Source: Bacteroidales bacterium
Lineage (GTDB): Bacteria > Bacteroidota > Bacteroidia > Bacteroidales > Bacteroidaceae
Assembly: GCA_004557035.1 (NCBI GenBank)
Contig: SFFB01000020.1
Location: forward strand, 1-35,591
Direction of reading: 5' to 3'
Length of the DNA stretch: 35,591 bases
Shown here: one piece after another, positions 7,747-14,494 of the stretch
Layout of the letters: every line of letters starts with the position of its first letter
How positions within the stretch are numbered: the stretch's first letter is position 1
Position numbers and translations under genes: made by a program
The notes under the pieces: generated by a model
Seen by the model: only the letters and a program-made list of their open reading frames with translations
Databases searched by the model: none
What the model was told of the DNA's origin: nothing

Positions 7747-7824
7747 CCCTATTTTCTATATCTCAAATATACGATTTAAAAATCGTCCGGAAAAAGACAA
7801 ACGGCGTGCCGGCGCGGCGTGGTC

Positions 7825-8304
7825 TCAATGCGGGTATTCCAAATTGGCGTCGGTGGCCTTGAGCAGGGTTTCTTCGAGAAACTTCTTGCTCTCGAGGCGT
7901 GCCATGGGCAGGTCGTGCAGCAGCCAGGTGCCGCAGTCTTTGGCACTGGCGCCGGGTATGTCGCCTTCAAACTCGGCGATAAACTTGAAGGTGTCGCACA
8001 TGAGCGGCAAGATGTCTCTGGGCGTGAGCGCTCCGCGCATGAGCAGGTAGTTGCCCGTGAGGCAGCCCATAGGGCCCCAATAGACGATGCGGTCGCGCCA
8101 ATCGGGACGGTTGCGCAGATAGGTGGCTGCAAGATGCTCAATCGTGTGAATGGCACCCTGGCCCAGCACAGGTTCGCGGTTGGGCAGTTTCATACGGATG
8201 TCGAACGTAGTGACGATTTCGCCGCCCACTTGGTCTTGGCGCGACACGTAAATGCCGCGGTTCAGACGCAGATGGTCGATGGTGAAGCTGGCTATTTTTT
8301 TCAT
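7825..8304 (-). CDS. luxS: S-ribosylhomocysteine lyase (autoinducer-2 synthase)
   Basis: LuxS cleaves S-ribosylhomocysteine to homocysteine and DPD, the precursor of autoinducer-2. The 159-residue protein has the metal site HTIEH (His53, Glu56, His57), the third ligand Cys124 in KDCGTW and the catalytic cysteine Cys81 in GPMGCLTG. The length is typical. It lies 23 nt after mtnN, which produces its substrate, so the two form a complete recycling branch of the activated methyl cycle. Whether AI-2 signals here or is a by-product cannot be told. A terminator follows. Confidence 0.97.
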   Translation of the reverse strand: MKKIASFTIDHLRLNRGIYVSRQDQVGGEIVTTFDIRMKLPNREPVLGQGAIHTIEHLAATYLRNRPDWRDRIVYWGPMGCLTGNYLLMRGALTPRDILPLMCDTFKFIAEFEGDIPGASAKDCGTWLLHDLPMARLESKKFLEETLLKATDANLEYPH

Positions 8305-8327
8305 AAGTTCTTATGTAATGGCGTTTT

Positions 8328-9020
8328 TTATCGGGTGATGGCGTTAAGCAGTGCCTCGGTGACGGCAAACGAACGGTCGGCCATAGTGTCCCAGAAGTTT
8401 TGATATTGGTCAAAATGGTCTTCGGCACCGGGCGTGTCGCTGATGATGCGGAACGAGAGGAAGGGGGTGTGGTAGAGATGGCACACTTGGGCCAGTGCAC
8501 CGCTCTCCATGTCGACGGCAAGACCTTCGGGCCAGAGCGACTTGATGCGGTCGAGGGCGGCTCGGTCGGTGATAAACTGGTCGCCGCTGCAGATGAGTCC
8601 GCAGTGCAGTCGAGTGTCGGTCTGCAAGCCACGGGCCACTTCGAGCAAAGCGGCATCGGCCTCATAATAAAGCGGCAAGCCCTGCACCTGTCCGAGAGCT
8701 GACTCGGGGCCACAATCCACGTCGTGATAAGCCACCGTGGCGCCAATCACGACATCCATCACGCCCACCGTGGCGTCTATGCCGCCGGCCACGCCCGTAT
8801 TGATAACGGCATCGGGGTGGCAATGGCGAATGAGTTCGACGGCTTTGACGGCTGCATTGACCTTGCCTATGCCACTCTCGGCCAAAACCAGGCGGCAACT
8901 GCCCAGGTGTCCCTCGACATATTCAAAGGTGTCTTCGCGACACACCCGCACCTCGTTCAAAAGGCGCACCAGCTGCTCGTGCTCCTTGTGCATGGCGTTG
9001 ATAATGACGTAGGTTTTCAT
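8328..9020 (-). CDS. mtnN: 5'-Methylthioadenosine/S-adenosylhomocysteine nucleosidase
   Basis: This enzyme removes adenine from methylthioadenosine and S-adenosylhomocysteine; the latter product feeds LuxS. The 230-residue form starts MKTYVIINAMHKEHEQLV, where the glutamate in the AMHKE segment matches the catalytic water-binding Glu. Other motifs are NTGVAGGID, the purine-binding VDMESGALAQVCH and the catalytic Asp region RIISDTPG. The frame stays open for 42 more codons upstream, but that extension is basic, unlike the family, and crosses the promoter at 9064-9094, so 9020 is the start. It forms an operon with luxS. Confidence 0.95.
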   Translation of the reverse strand: MKTYVIINAMHKEHEQLVRLLNEVRVCREDTFEYVEGHLGSCRLVLAESGIGKVNAAVKAVELIRHCHPDAVINTGVAGGIDATVGVMDVVIGATVAYHDVDCGPESALGQVQGLPLYYEADAALLEVARGLQTDTRLHCGLICSGDQFITDRAALDRIKSLWPEGLAVDMESGALAQVCHLYHTPFLSFRIISDTPGAEDHFDQYQNFWDTMADRSFAVTEALLNAITR

Positions 9021-9063
9021 ATTTTCTTGAAAGTATGAAGTGTTTCGGGGGATAAATCGTATG

Positions 9064-9094
9064 CAAAGATAGACCTTTGCGGGTGATTTGCAAA
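9064..9094 (-). promoter_or_regulatory. Promoter of mtnN-luxS
   Basis: On the minus strand TTTG (9091-9094), 19 nt, then TATCTTTG (9064-9071). This is a perfect Bacteroidota promoter, with the predicted start about 40 nt before the mtnN ATG. It overlaps the divergent promoter for the SulP gene. Confidence 0.85.
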
Positions 9095-9110
9095 AAAACG
9101 TGTAACTTTG
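9076..9110 (+). promoter_or_regulatory. Promoter of the SulP transporter gene
   Basis: TAACTTTG at 9103-9110 is a perfect -7 element. The best upstream TTTG is at 9076-9079, giving a 23-nt spacer, longer than the usual 19. The predicted leader is about 80 nt. Confidence 0.6.
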
Positions 9111-9198
9111 CATCGATTTTTTAAAACTTTGTCTTTTTGTCGCCATAAAGACAAGTTCGCTTCACGCCACATCAATCAAAAACTAAAACATAGTTCAA

Positions 9199-10905
9199 AT
9201 GAAAGCATTGAGTTTCAAACCCAGACTTTTTTCGGAGTTGAAGCATTACAACAAAGAGAAGTTCGCGGCCGACGCCATGTCGGGCCTCATCGTGGGCATC
9301 GTGGCCCTGCCTCTGGCCATTGCCTTCGGTATTGCCTCTGGCGTGACACCCGAGCAGGGCATCCTGACGGCCATCATCGGCGGTTTTCTGGTGTCGCTCT
9401 TGGGCGGTTCGCGGGTACAGATTGGCGGTCCAACGGGCGCATTCATCGTCATCATTAGCGGCATCGTAACCAACCCGCAGCTGGGCATGTCGGGACTGAT
9501 TGCCGCCACCATTATGGCCGGCATCTTTTTGATTTTGCTGGGTATCTTCCGCCTCGGCACCATCATCAAATTCATCCCCTACCCCATCGTGGTGGGCTTC
9601 ACCAGCGGTATCGCCCTGACCATATTCACCACACAGATACAGCAGTTCTTCGGCCTGCACATTGACGGCGCCGTGCCGGGCGATTTTCTCTCCAAATGGG
9701 CCGTCTATTTTGAAAACTTCGGCACAACGCAGTGGCCCACGCTCGTGGTGGGTCTGGTGAGCCTGCTCATCATCATCTTCACGCCCAAAATCAACAAGAA
9801 AATCCCTGGGTCGCTCGTAGCCATCATTGTGGCCACCGTGGCGGTCTATTTCCTCAACCCCTTCTTGGCCGAACAGGGCCTAGGCACCATTGAGACCATT
9901 GCCGGCGACGGCACCACGCAAATCAACTCGTCCATCCCCACTCCCGAATTCCCCACACTGACCTGGGAGCAAATCAAAAACCTGCTGCCCACCGCTCTGG
10001 TCATCGCCGTACTGGGCGCCATAGAGTCGCTGCTCTCGGCCACTGTGGCCGACGGTGTCTGCGGCGACCACCACAATTCCAACCAAGAGCTCATCGGTCA
10101 GGGCGTGGCCAACCTCTGCACGCCGCTCTTTGGCGGTATTCCCTGTACGGGTGCCATAGCCCGCACAATGACCAACATCAACAACGGCGGCCGTACGCCT
10201 GTGGCCGGCATCATTCACGCCGTGGTGTTGCTGCTCATCTTCCTGTTGCTCATGCCGCTGGCCGGCTACATCCCTATGAGCTGTCTGGCCGCCGTATTGA
10301 TTATGGTGTCATACAATATGAGCGGATGGCGCACCTTCGTTCAGCTGATGAAAAATCCCAAGAGCGACATCGCCGTGCTGCTCATCACGTTCTTCCTCAC
10401 CGTCATCTTCGACCTCACCGTGGCCATCGAAGTGGGCTTGCTCATAGCCTGTCTGCTCTTTATGCGCCGCATGGCCGAGACCACGCAAATCAAGGTCATC
10501 GCCGACGAGATTGACCCCAACGAGGAAACCGACGCCGAAGTGCACGAAGAGCACCTCATCATTCCCGACGGCGTGGAAGTGTATGAAATCAACGGTCCCT
10601 ACTTCTTCGGCATAGCCAACAAGTTTGAGGAACTTATGGCCAACCTTCACAACCACCCGAAGGTGCGCATCATCCGTATGCGCCGCGTGCCGTTCATTGA
10701 CTCCACGGGTATCCACAACCTCCAGAACCTCTGCGAGATGAGCCACCGCGAGGGCACGCATATTGTGCTCTCCGGCGTCACGCCCAACGTTTACGCAGTG
10801 CTCGAGCACAACGGCTTCGCCCGACTGCTGGGCAAAGACCACATTTGTCCCAACATCAACGTGGCGCTCGACCGCGCCGCCGCCATCGTGAAGCGCAAAA
10901 TCTAA
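9199..10905 (+). CDS. SulP family inorganic anion transporter with STAS domain
   Basis: An inner-membrane anion transporter of 568 residues. Residues 20-430 hold the SulP membrane domain with about twelve to fourteen helices. Conserved parts include GIVALPLAIAFGIASG, GGSRVQIGGPTGAF, GFTSGIAL and GIPCTGAIARTMTNINNGG. Residues 460-560 form a cytosolic STAS domain, with the phosphoacceptor-like loop PFIDSTGIHNL. SulP proteins carry sulfate, bicarbonate or other anions; BicA-like bicarbonate uptake is possible but the substrate is not readable from sequence. It is monocistronic, with its own promoter and a strong terminator at 10928-10974. The gene is rich in GCC/CTG codons like its neighbours. 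Confidence 0.93.
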   Translation: MKALSFKPRLFSELKHYNKEKFAADAMSGLIVGIVALPLAIAFGIASGVTPEQGILTAIIGGFLVSLLGGSRVQIGGPTGAFIVIISGIVTNPQLGMSGLIAATIMAGIFLILLGIFRLGTIIKFIPYPIVVGFTSGIALTIFTTQIQQFFGLHIDGAVPGDFLSKWAVYFENFGTTQWPTLVVGLVSLLIIIFTPKINKKIPGSLVAIIVATVAVYFLNPFLAEQGLGTIETIAGDGTTQINSSIPTPEFPTLTWEQIKNLLPTALVIAVLGAIESLLSATVADGVCGDHHNSNQELIGQGVANLCTPLFGGIPCTGAIARTMTNINNGGRTPVAGIIHAVVLLLIFLLLMPLAGYIPMSCLAAVLIMVSYNMSGWRTFVQLMKNPKSDIAVLLITFFLTVIFDLTVAIEVGLLIACLLFMRRMAETTQIKVIADEIDPNEETDAEVHEEHLIIPDGVEVYEINGPYFFGIANKFEELMANLHNHPKVRIIRMRRVPFIDSTGIHNLQNLCEMSHREGTHIVLSGVTPNVYAVLEHNGFARLLGKDHICPNINVALDRAAAIVKRKI

Positions 10906-10927
10906 ATCTTTCTATACACATATCCAC

Positions 10928-10974
10928 AAGCGCCACACATCGCCGACATGCTTTCGGCTCGATGTGTGGCGCTT
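10928..10974. terminator. Terminator between convergent genes
   Basis: A perfect 15-bp inverted repeat, AAGCGCCACACATCG (10928-10942) with CGATGTGTGGCGCTT (10960-10974), and a small inner CCGA/TCGG pair. It lies between the SulP stop and the stop of the convergent membrane-protein gene and could serve both. The U-tract is short in both directions. Confidence 0.8.
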
Positions 10975-10993
10975 TGGTGTGAATGTTGAACGG

Positions 10994-11512
10994 CTACTCT
11001 TCTAACGTTTTATATTGGTCAGGGCTTAGCCAAATATAGCCGGAAAAATTTCCTGTAAAAATAAAAACTCTATCATCATTAACTTCTTCTACTTTGTACT
11101 TTTTACCATCCTTCAACCTAACGACATAATCACCGGCGTTTACTTTCACGCGCTTTTTCTCTTTCACCGTTGCTGTTGTGTCAATGCTGTCGTTTTTGGG
11201 GCTTACTTCATTGCCTTCCGTCACGGCATTTAGTTGGATGGCCATAATATCATTCATTATTTTCAACCGTAACGATATATTGCAAATCACTCGAAGCAAG
11301 CCCCACCATAAGAGTGAGGAAATCGCCACTCCGATTGCAAGAGCAAAACCATAAGGATTGAAATCGCCACGTTCTGTGCCCATTGTCACAAACAACACAA
11401 AGGCAGCTATCACTCCAACCACGAGCAACAGATTGGCAATGCCTTTGGTCACTTCCTCGGCCGTCGTCGAAATGTACGGCACTTCTACATTCTTAGAATT
11501 CTTGTTTTCCAT
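10994..11512 (-). CDS. Small membrane protein of unknown function
   Basis: Not recognised. The 172-residue protein has a polar N-terminus with several asparagines, two hydrophobic segments (about residues 26-46 and 54-80), a polar linker, then a lysine-rich part and a C-terminal 50 residues (VKVNAGDYVVRLKDGKKYKV to the end) that look like a small beta-barrel of SH3-like type. Base composition is more AT-rich (for example AAT, AAA and ATA codons) than the neighbours, hinting at later acquisition. It lies downstream of the structured RNA unit at 11580-11767 and could be controlled by it. The start at 11512 gives a clean N-terminus. Confidence 0.7.
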   Translation of the reverse strand: MENKNSKNVEVPYISTTAEEVTKGIANLLLVVGVIAAFVLFVTMGTERGDFNPYGFALAIGVAISSLLWWGLLRVICNISLRLKIMNDIMAIQLNAVTEGNEVSPKNDSIDTTATVKEKKRVKVNAGDYVVRLKDGKKYKVEEVNDDRVFIFTGNFSGYIWLSPDQYKTLEE

Positions 11513-11579
11513 AACAAATTGATTTAAGCGTTTTATTGCAAAATTGCCAAGATGAAAGACTTCAGTTCACGCTTTAATC

Positions 11580-11767
11580 AAAAAGCGCAGACATTCGCCA
11601 TACGCCTTCTTGGCTCACCACAAGCCACAACACGATATGGGAAGTCTGCGCCTAAGGGGCAGTTATCCCAATAGTGTTGGTCTGATAAGCTCGTTTGTCT
11701 TTCGAGGTGGTGATTCAGAAGGCGATTGAGCTAACGTAATAAATCTTGTCCGGCTGTCGGGCCAAAC
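11580..11767 (-). ncRNA. Candidate structured RNA or attenuator leader of about 190 nt
   Basis: A perfect promoter (11774-11804) points leftwards and a hairpin with U-tract ends the unit. The terminal hairpin pairs GCGCAGAC (11644-11651 on the minus strand) with GTCTGCGC (11585-11592), followed by UUUUU (11580-11584). Inside it are the pairs CCATA/TATGG (11636-11640 with 11598-11602) and GGCT/AGCC. The 5' part can form small CTCG/CGAG, CCAA/TTGG and GCC/GGC hairpins. An alternative long-range pairing of 15 bp joins 11707-11713 with 11615-11621 and 11717-11724 with 11603-11610; it would replace the upper terminator hairpin. No class I know was recognised: tmRNA, RNase P RNA and SRP RNA signatures are absent. 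The 6S RNA size fits but its closing stem is not seen. Confidence 0.55.
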
Positions 11768-11773
11768 ATACCG

Positions 11774-11804
11774 CAAAGTTAGTCTTTTTGTCGTAATCGT
11801 CAAA
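11774..11804 (-). promoter_or_regulatory. Perfect Bacteroidota promoter for the candidate RNA
   Basis: On the minus strand TTTG (11801-11804), exactly 19 nt, then TAACTTTG (11774-11781). The nearest start codon downstream on this strand is more than 250 nt away (11512), with a terminator in between. Confidence 0.8.
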
Positions 11805-11838
11805 CACGGCCCATCTCTTACGTTCCCATAAAGCAATC

Positions 11839-11879
11839 GGGCAGAAACGCCGACCTTAATGGAAGGTGTTTCTGCCCGT
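11839..11879 (-). terminator. Probable terminator of the MerR-type gene
   Basis: CGGGCAGAAACGCC (11839-11852) pairs with GGTGTTTCTGCCCG (11866-11879), 14 bp including one G-T pair, 43 nt after the MerR-type stop. The U-tract on the minus strand is weak (ATTGCTTTATG). Confidence 0.7.
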
Positions 11880-11922
11880 GAAAGAAAGGTTGTAAAAAGT
11901 GTCTTTAGTAGTCGCAGCCGCT

Positions 11923-12753
11923 TTAGATTTTCTCCACCGGCACTTGGATGATGGAGAGCCACTGTTCGGGGTCTTCCTGGTTCCAAATGCCGTCGACGTA
12001 GCTGCAACGCGGACGGCCGACGACCTTGTAGCCGTGCTCCTCGACATACTGGAAGAGGGCAGTGTACGACTCATAGAAACGGTCGTAGGGGCCGTAGTGT
12101 TTCATGCAAACGGCCATAGGCACGGCAGGTAGCGTCTTGAACTGAATGATTGAGGAGTCGGTGCCCGCCTGCTCCACTTGCTCGCAATATTCAATGTCGA
12201 CGTTGGTGGGCGAATAAGACTCGTTGTGCTCCACGGTGAAGCAGTAGCCCGGAGGCGGGCACTTGCAGCCCAGGCGTTGCATCTCGGGTCCGATGACATT
12301 ACAACACAAATCGCCTAAAGCGTCGTAGGCGGGAATGACTTCACGATGGCTTGCCACGACAATCTCGGGCAAAGACTGAATTGAGAACTTGTCCATTGTT
12401 TTAATCTCTTCAATGGAGCTTTTCCAGTTGAGCAGGCGATGCCGGCGGTCGGTCAGCAGGCGCAGTTGGCGCTCCGTCTCTTGCAACTTAAGGGTGAGCT
12501 GGTTGACGCTGGGATGGTGTGACTCTGCGTCGTACAAATCCTTGATTTCGTCAAGCGAAAAACCCAGTCGCTGCAGGGCACGAATGTTGTTCAACTTTTG
12601 CATCTGCCCCACCGAGTAATAGCGGTAGCCCGTCCACTCATCTACCTCGTCGGGCAATAGCAGACCTTTCTGCTCGTAGTGGCGCAGGGTTTTGACCGTC
12701 ACTTGCATCAGCTGTGAGAACGCTCCAATTTTTAATTTGGTGGTGTAACTCAT
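11923..12753 (-). CDS. MerR family transcriptional regulator with GyrI-like effector domain
   Basis: A BmrR-like regulator of 276 residues. The N-terminus (about 5-75) is a MerR winged helix: KIGAFSQLMQVTVKTLRHYEQKG is the HTH, followed by YRYYSVGQMQKLNNI and LGFSLDEIKDL. Residues 75-115 form the dimerisation coiled coil. From about 125 to the end is a GyrI-like/AraC effector-binding domain (LPEIVVASHREVIPAYDALG to WLSIIQVPVE), which binds small, often aromatic or cationic ligands. No drug-exporter gene is adjacent, so the target is unknown; autoregulation is likely for this family. The start at 12753 (MSYTTKLKIGAF) fits. Confidence 0.92.
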   Translation of the reverse strand: MSYTTKLKIGAFSQLMQVTVKTLRHYEQKGLLLPDEVDEWTGYRYYSVGQMQKLNNIRALQRLGFSLDEIKDLYDAESHHPSVNQLTLKLQETERQLRLLTDRRHRLLNWKSSIEEIKTMDKFSIQSLPEIVVASHREVIPAYDALGDLCCNVIGPEMQRLGCKCPPPGYCFTVEHNESYSPTNVDIEYCEQVEQAGTDSSIIQFKTLPAVPMAVCMKHYGPYDRFYESYTALFQYVEEHGYKVVGRPRCSYVDGIWNQEDPEQWLSIIQVPVEKI

Positions 12754-12781
12754 AATCGCGATTAGTTTTGCTTAGCAAGTG

Positions 12782-12814
12782 CAAACTTAAGGTCTGCCCC
12801 AACGTACGAGTCAA
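12782..12814 (-). promoter_or_regulatory. Possible promoter of the MerR-type gene
   Basis: On the minus strand TTGACT (12809-12814), 19 nt, then TAAGTTTG (12782-12789). The -7 element fits the Bacteroidota consensus, but TTTG at -33 is missing. The long spacer between TTGACT and TAAGTT resembles MerR-activated promoters. No convincing dyad was found. Confidence 0.4.
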
Positions 12815-12867
12815 GCAGCGCAAAAGGCTTTAACAGAAAATTAACATATTGCGCCGCCGCTTGGGGC

Positions 12868-13527
12868 CTATTCCGGCAGATAGGTGAAGAGTTGCGCGAG
12901 CGAGGCGGGGTCTTTCCAGCTCCACCACTTATCGGCCATGAGGTGCTTGAAAGCCTGTTTCATCTCGGGCCGAACGTAGGCCTTGAACTTGGACTCGTTG
13001 GCGGGAACAATCTGACCCTTGATGCTGAAAAAGTATTGGTCTTTCAAGGGATAGCCCAAGTCGAAGCTGTAGCGCTGACCGTCCACCTCGTAAAAGAAAC
13101 CCGTGTCGGGGATTTCGAGATAAGGCAGATTGTCACCTCCAAAGGTCTCAGCTGTCAGTTTCTTCTCGTCTATGGTCGTGAGACATAGCAACTGGTTGTA
13201 GCCCTTCTGAGCCACGACGCGCGCCATCTGGCGATCGTTGATTTTGACATACTGCAGGGAGTCTATCGTCACTCCCAGCACATTCTGCACGTAGGCCTCT
13301 TTGATGTTTTCGCCGTCTACAAAACACAGCGTGCTATTCTTGAGCAAGATGTTGACTTTAGCCGTGGTGTAGCGACCGAAGGGCTGGATGACTTTAGCCT
13401 CCCGGAATTCCGGGAAAGCAAAGATGATTTTGGTGCGCTTGTCACCCTGATCTTGCTGGGCGTTCACCGGCAGTGCCGCAAAGGCTGCGAGCAGCGCGAG
13501 AATGATGGTCTTGAGTTTAGTTTTCAT
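12868..13527 (-). CDS. Secreted protein of unknown function
   Basis: Not recognised. The 219-residue product has a clear signal peptide (MKTKLKTIILALLAAFAALPVNAQ, cleavage after NAQ near residue 24) and no lipobox cysteine. The mature part is mixed alpha/beta: a strand-rich N-terminal half (TKIIFAFPEFREAKVIQPFG, ILLKNSTLCFVDGENIKEA), a central DSLQYVKINDRQMARVV and a helical C-terminal end rich in Lys and Trp (ADKWWSWKDPASLAQLF). The pattern resembles uncharacterised periplasmic proteins of Bacteroidales. It lies 21 nt after prmA as the last gene of the operon, though a functional link with methyltransferases is not obvious. Confidence 0.8.
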   Translation of the reverse strand: MKTKLKTIILALLAAFAALPVNAQQDQGDKRTKIIFAFPEFREAKVIQPFGRYTTAKVNILLKNSTLCFVDGENIKEAYVQNVLGVTIDSLQYVKINDRQMARVVAQKGYNQLLCLTTIDEKKLTAETFGGDNLPYLEIPDTGFFYEVDGQRYSFDLGYPLKDQYFFSIKGQIVPANESKFKAYVRPEMKQAFKHLMADKWWSWKDPASLAQLFTYLPE

Positions 13528-13548
13528 AGATAAATGATGGGGTGAGGT

Positions 13549-14472
13549 TTAAGCAAACGACTTACGGAATTTCAAGCAAGCCCATTCGTCGAGGGCGTGC
13601 ATATCCACAAAAAGCAGGCCACAGGCGGCAGCCTCAGCGCGCAGACGCGGCACATCGGCCACATAAAAACCACTCATATAAATATATGCGCCCGTGCACA
13701 TACGCGCGGCATAAGACGCCATATCGTGAAGCAGTATGTTGCGGTTGATGTTGGCTATGACAAGATCGAAAGGTCCCTTTTCGGGGAGCAGCGAGGCATC
13801 GCCCAGACACACATCGATGCCGTCCACGCCGTTGAGGGCTATGTTGTCGAGCGAGTTGCGCACGCACCATTCGTCCACGTCTATGGCCACGCAATGCTTG
13901 GCGCCACGCATCCGGGCCAGGATGGCGAGAATGCTTGTGCCGCAGCCCATGTCGAGCACCTCCTTGCCGGTGATGTCGTCGGCTAGCAGTCGGCCAATCA
14001 TCTGGGCCGTAGTGGCATGGTGGCCGGTGCCAAACGACATTTGCGGATTGATGGTGATGCGGTATTCGGCCTCGGGCACGTCTTTGTGGAAGGTGCCTGC
14101 AATGACACAGCGGCCGTCTACGACCAACGGACTGAAGTAGTGTTTTTCCCACTCTTCGTTCCAGTTTTTGTCTTCGGCTTGTGTCTTTTCGTAGGCTATT
14201 TCCACGCCGGGCAACGGAAAGTCGGCCAGAGCGGCCTCAAGGGCTGCGGCGTCGTAGGCACTCTCAGGGATGTAGGCCTTAAAGGCCCCGGTCTCTGCGG
14301 GCTCGTCGAAGAGCGGGGTCTCGGGGTCGTCAGTGCGTCCGGCAGCCGGACGGTCGAGCGTACCGGTATGCACGAAGCTGTCAAAACCCACTTCGGCCAA
14401 GACAGAGGCCAAGACGTCGTGAATGGCCTCGTCGGCCGGCTGGGTGGAAAAGGTGAATTCGAGATATTTCAT
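13549..14472 (-). CDS. prmA: Ribosomal protein L11 methyltransferase
   Basis: PrmA methylates lysines and the N-terminus of ribosomal protein L11 using S-adenosylmethionine. The 307-residue form starts MKYLEFTFSTQPADEAIHD. The N-terminal L11-recognition domain spans about 1-95, and the methyltransferase follows: NPQMSFGTGHHATTAQM is diagnostic, VLDMGCGTSILAILA is the SAM-binding motif and VIANINRNILL holds the NI(N/L) catalytic loop. The frame is open for 69 more codons upstream, but they overlap the upstream methyltransferase gene, so 14472 is chosen. It lies 22 nt after that gene. Confidence 0.95.
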   Translation of the reverse strand: MKYLEFTFSTQPADEAIHDVLASVLAEVGFDSFVHTGTLDRPAAGRTDDPETPLFDEPAETGAFKAYIPESAYDAAALEAALADFPLPGVEIAYEKTQAEDKNWNEEWEKHYFSPLVVDGRCVIAGTFHKDVPEAEYRITINPQMSFGTGHHATTAQMIGRLLADDITGKEVLDMGCGTSILAILARMRGAKHCVAIDVDEWCVRNSLDNIALNGVDGIDVCLGDASLLPEKGPFDLVIANINRNILLHDMASYAARMCTGAYIYMSGFYVADVPRLRAEAAACGLLFVDMHALDEWACLKFRKSFA

Positions 14473-14494
14473 AATGAAGCGTTTTCGGTCAGGT

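Noticed and set aside
9021..9146. Longer start for mtnN
   Set aside because: The extra 42 residues are basic, absent from the family and would cross the mtnN promoter at 9064-9094.
11663..12007. Minus-strand ORF of 114 residues
   Set aside because: It runs through the MerR terminator and the RNA promoter and overlaps the MerR gene in another frame.
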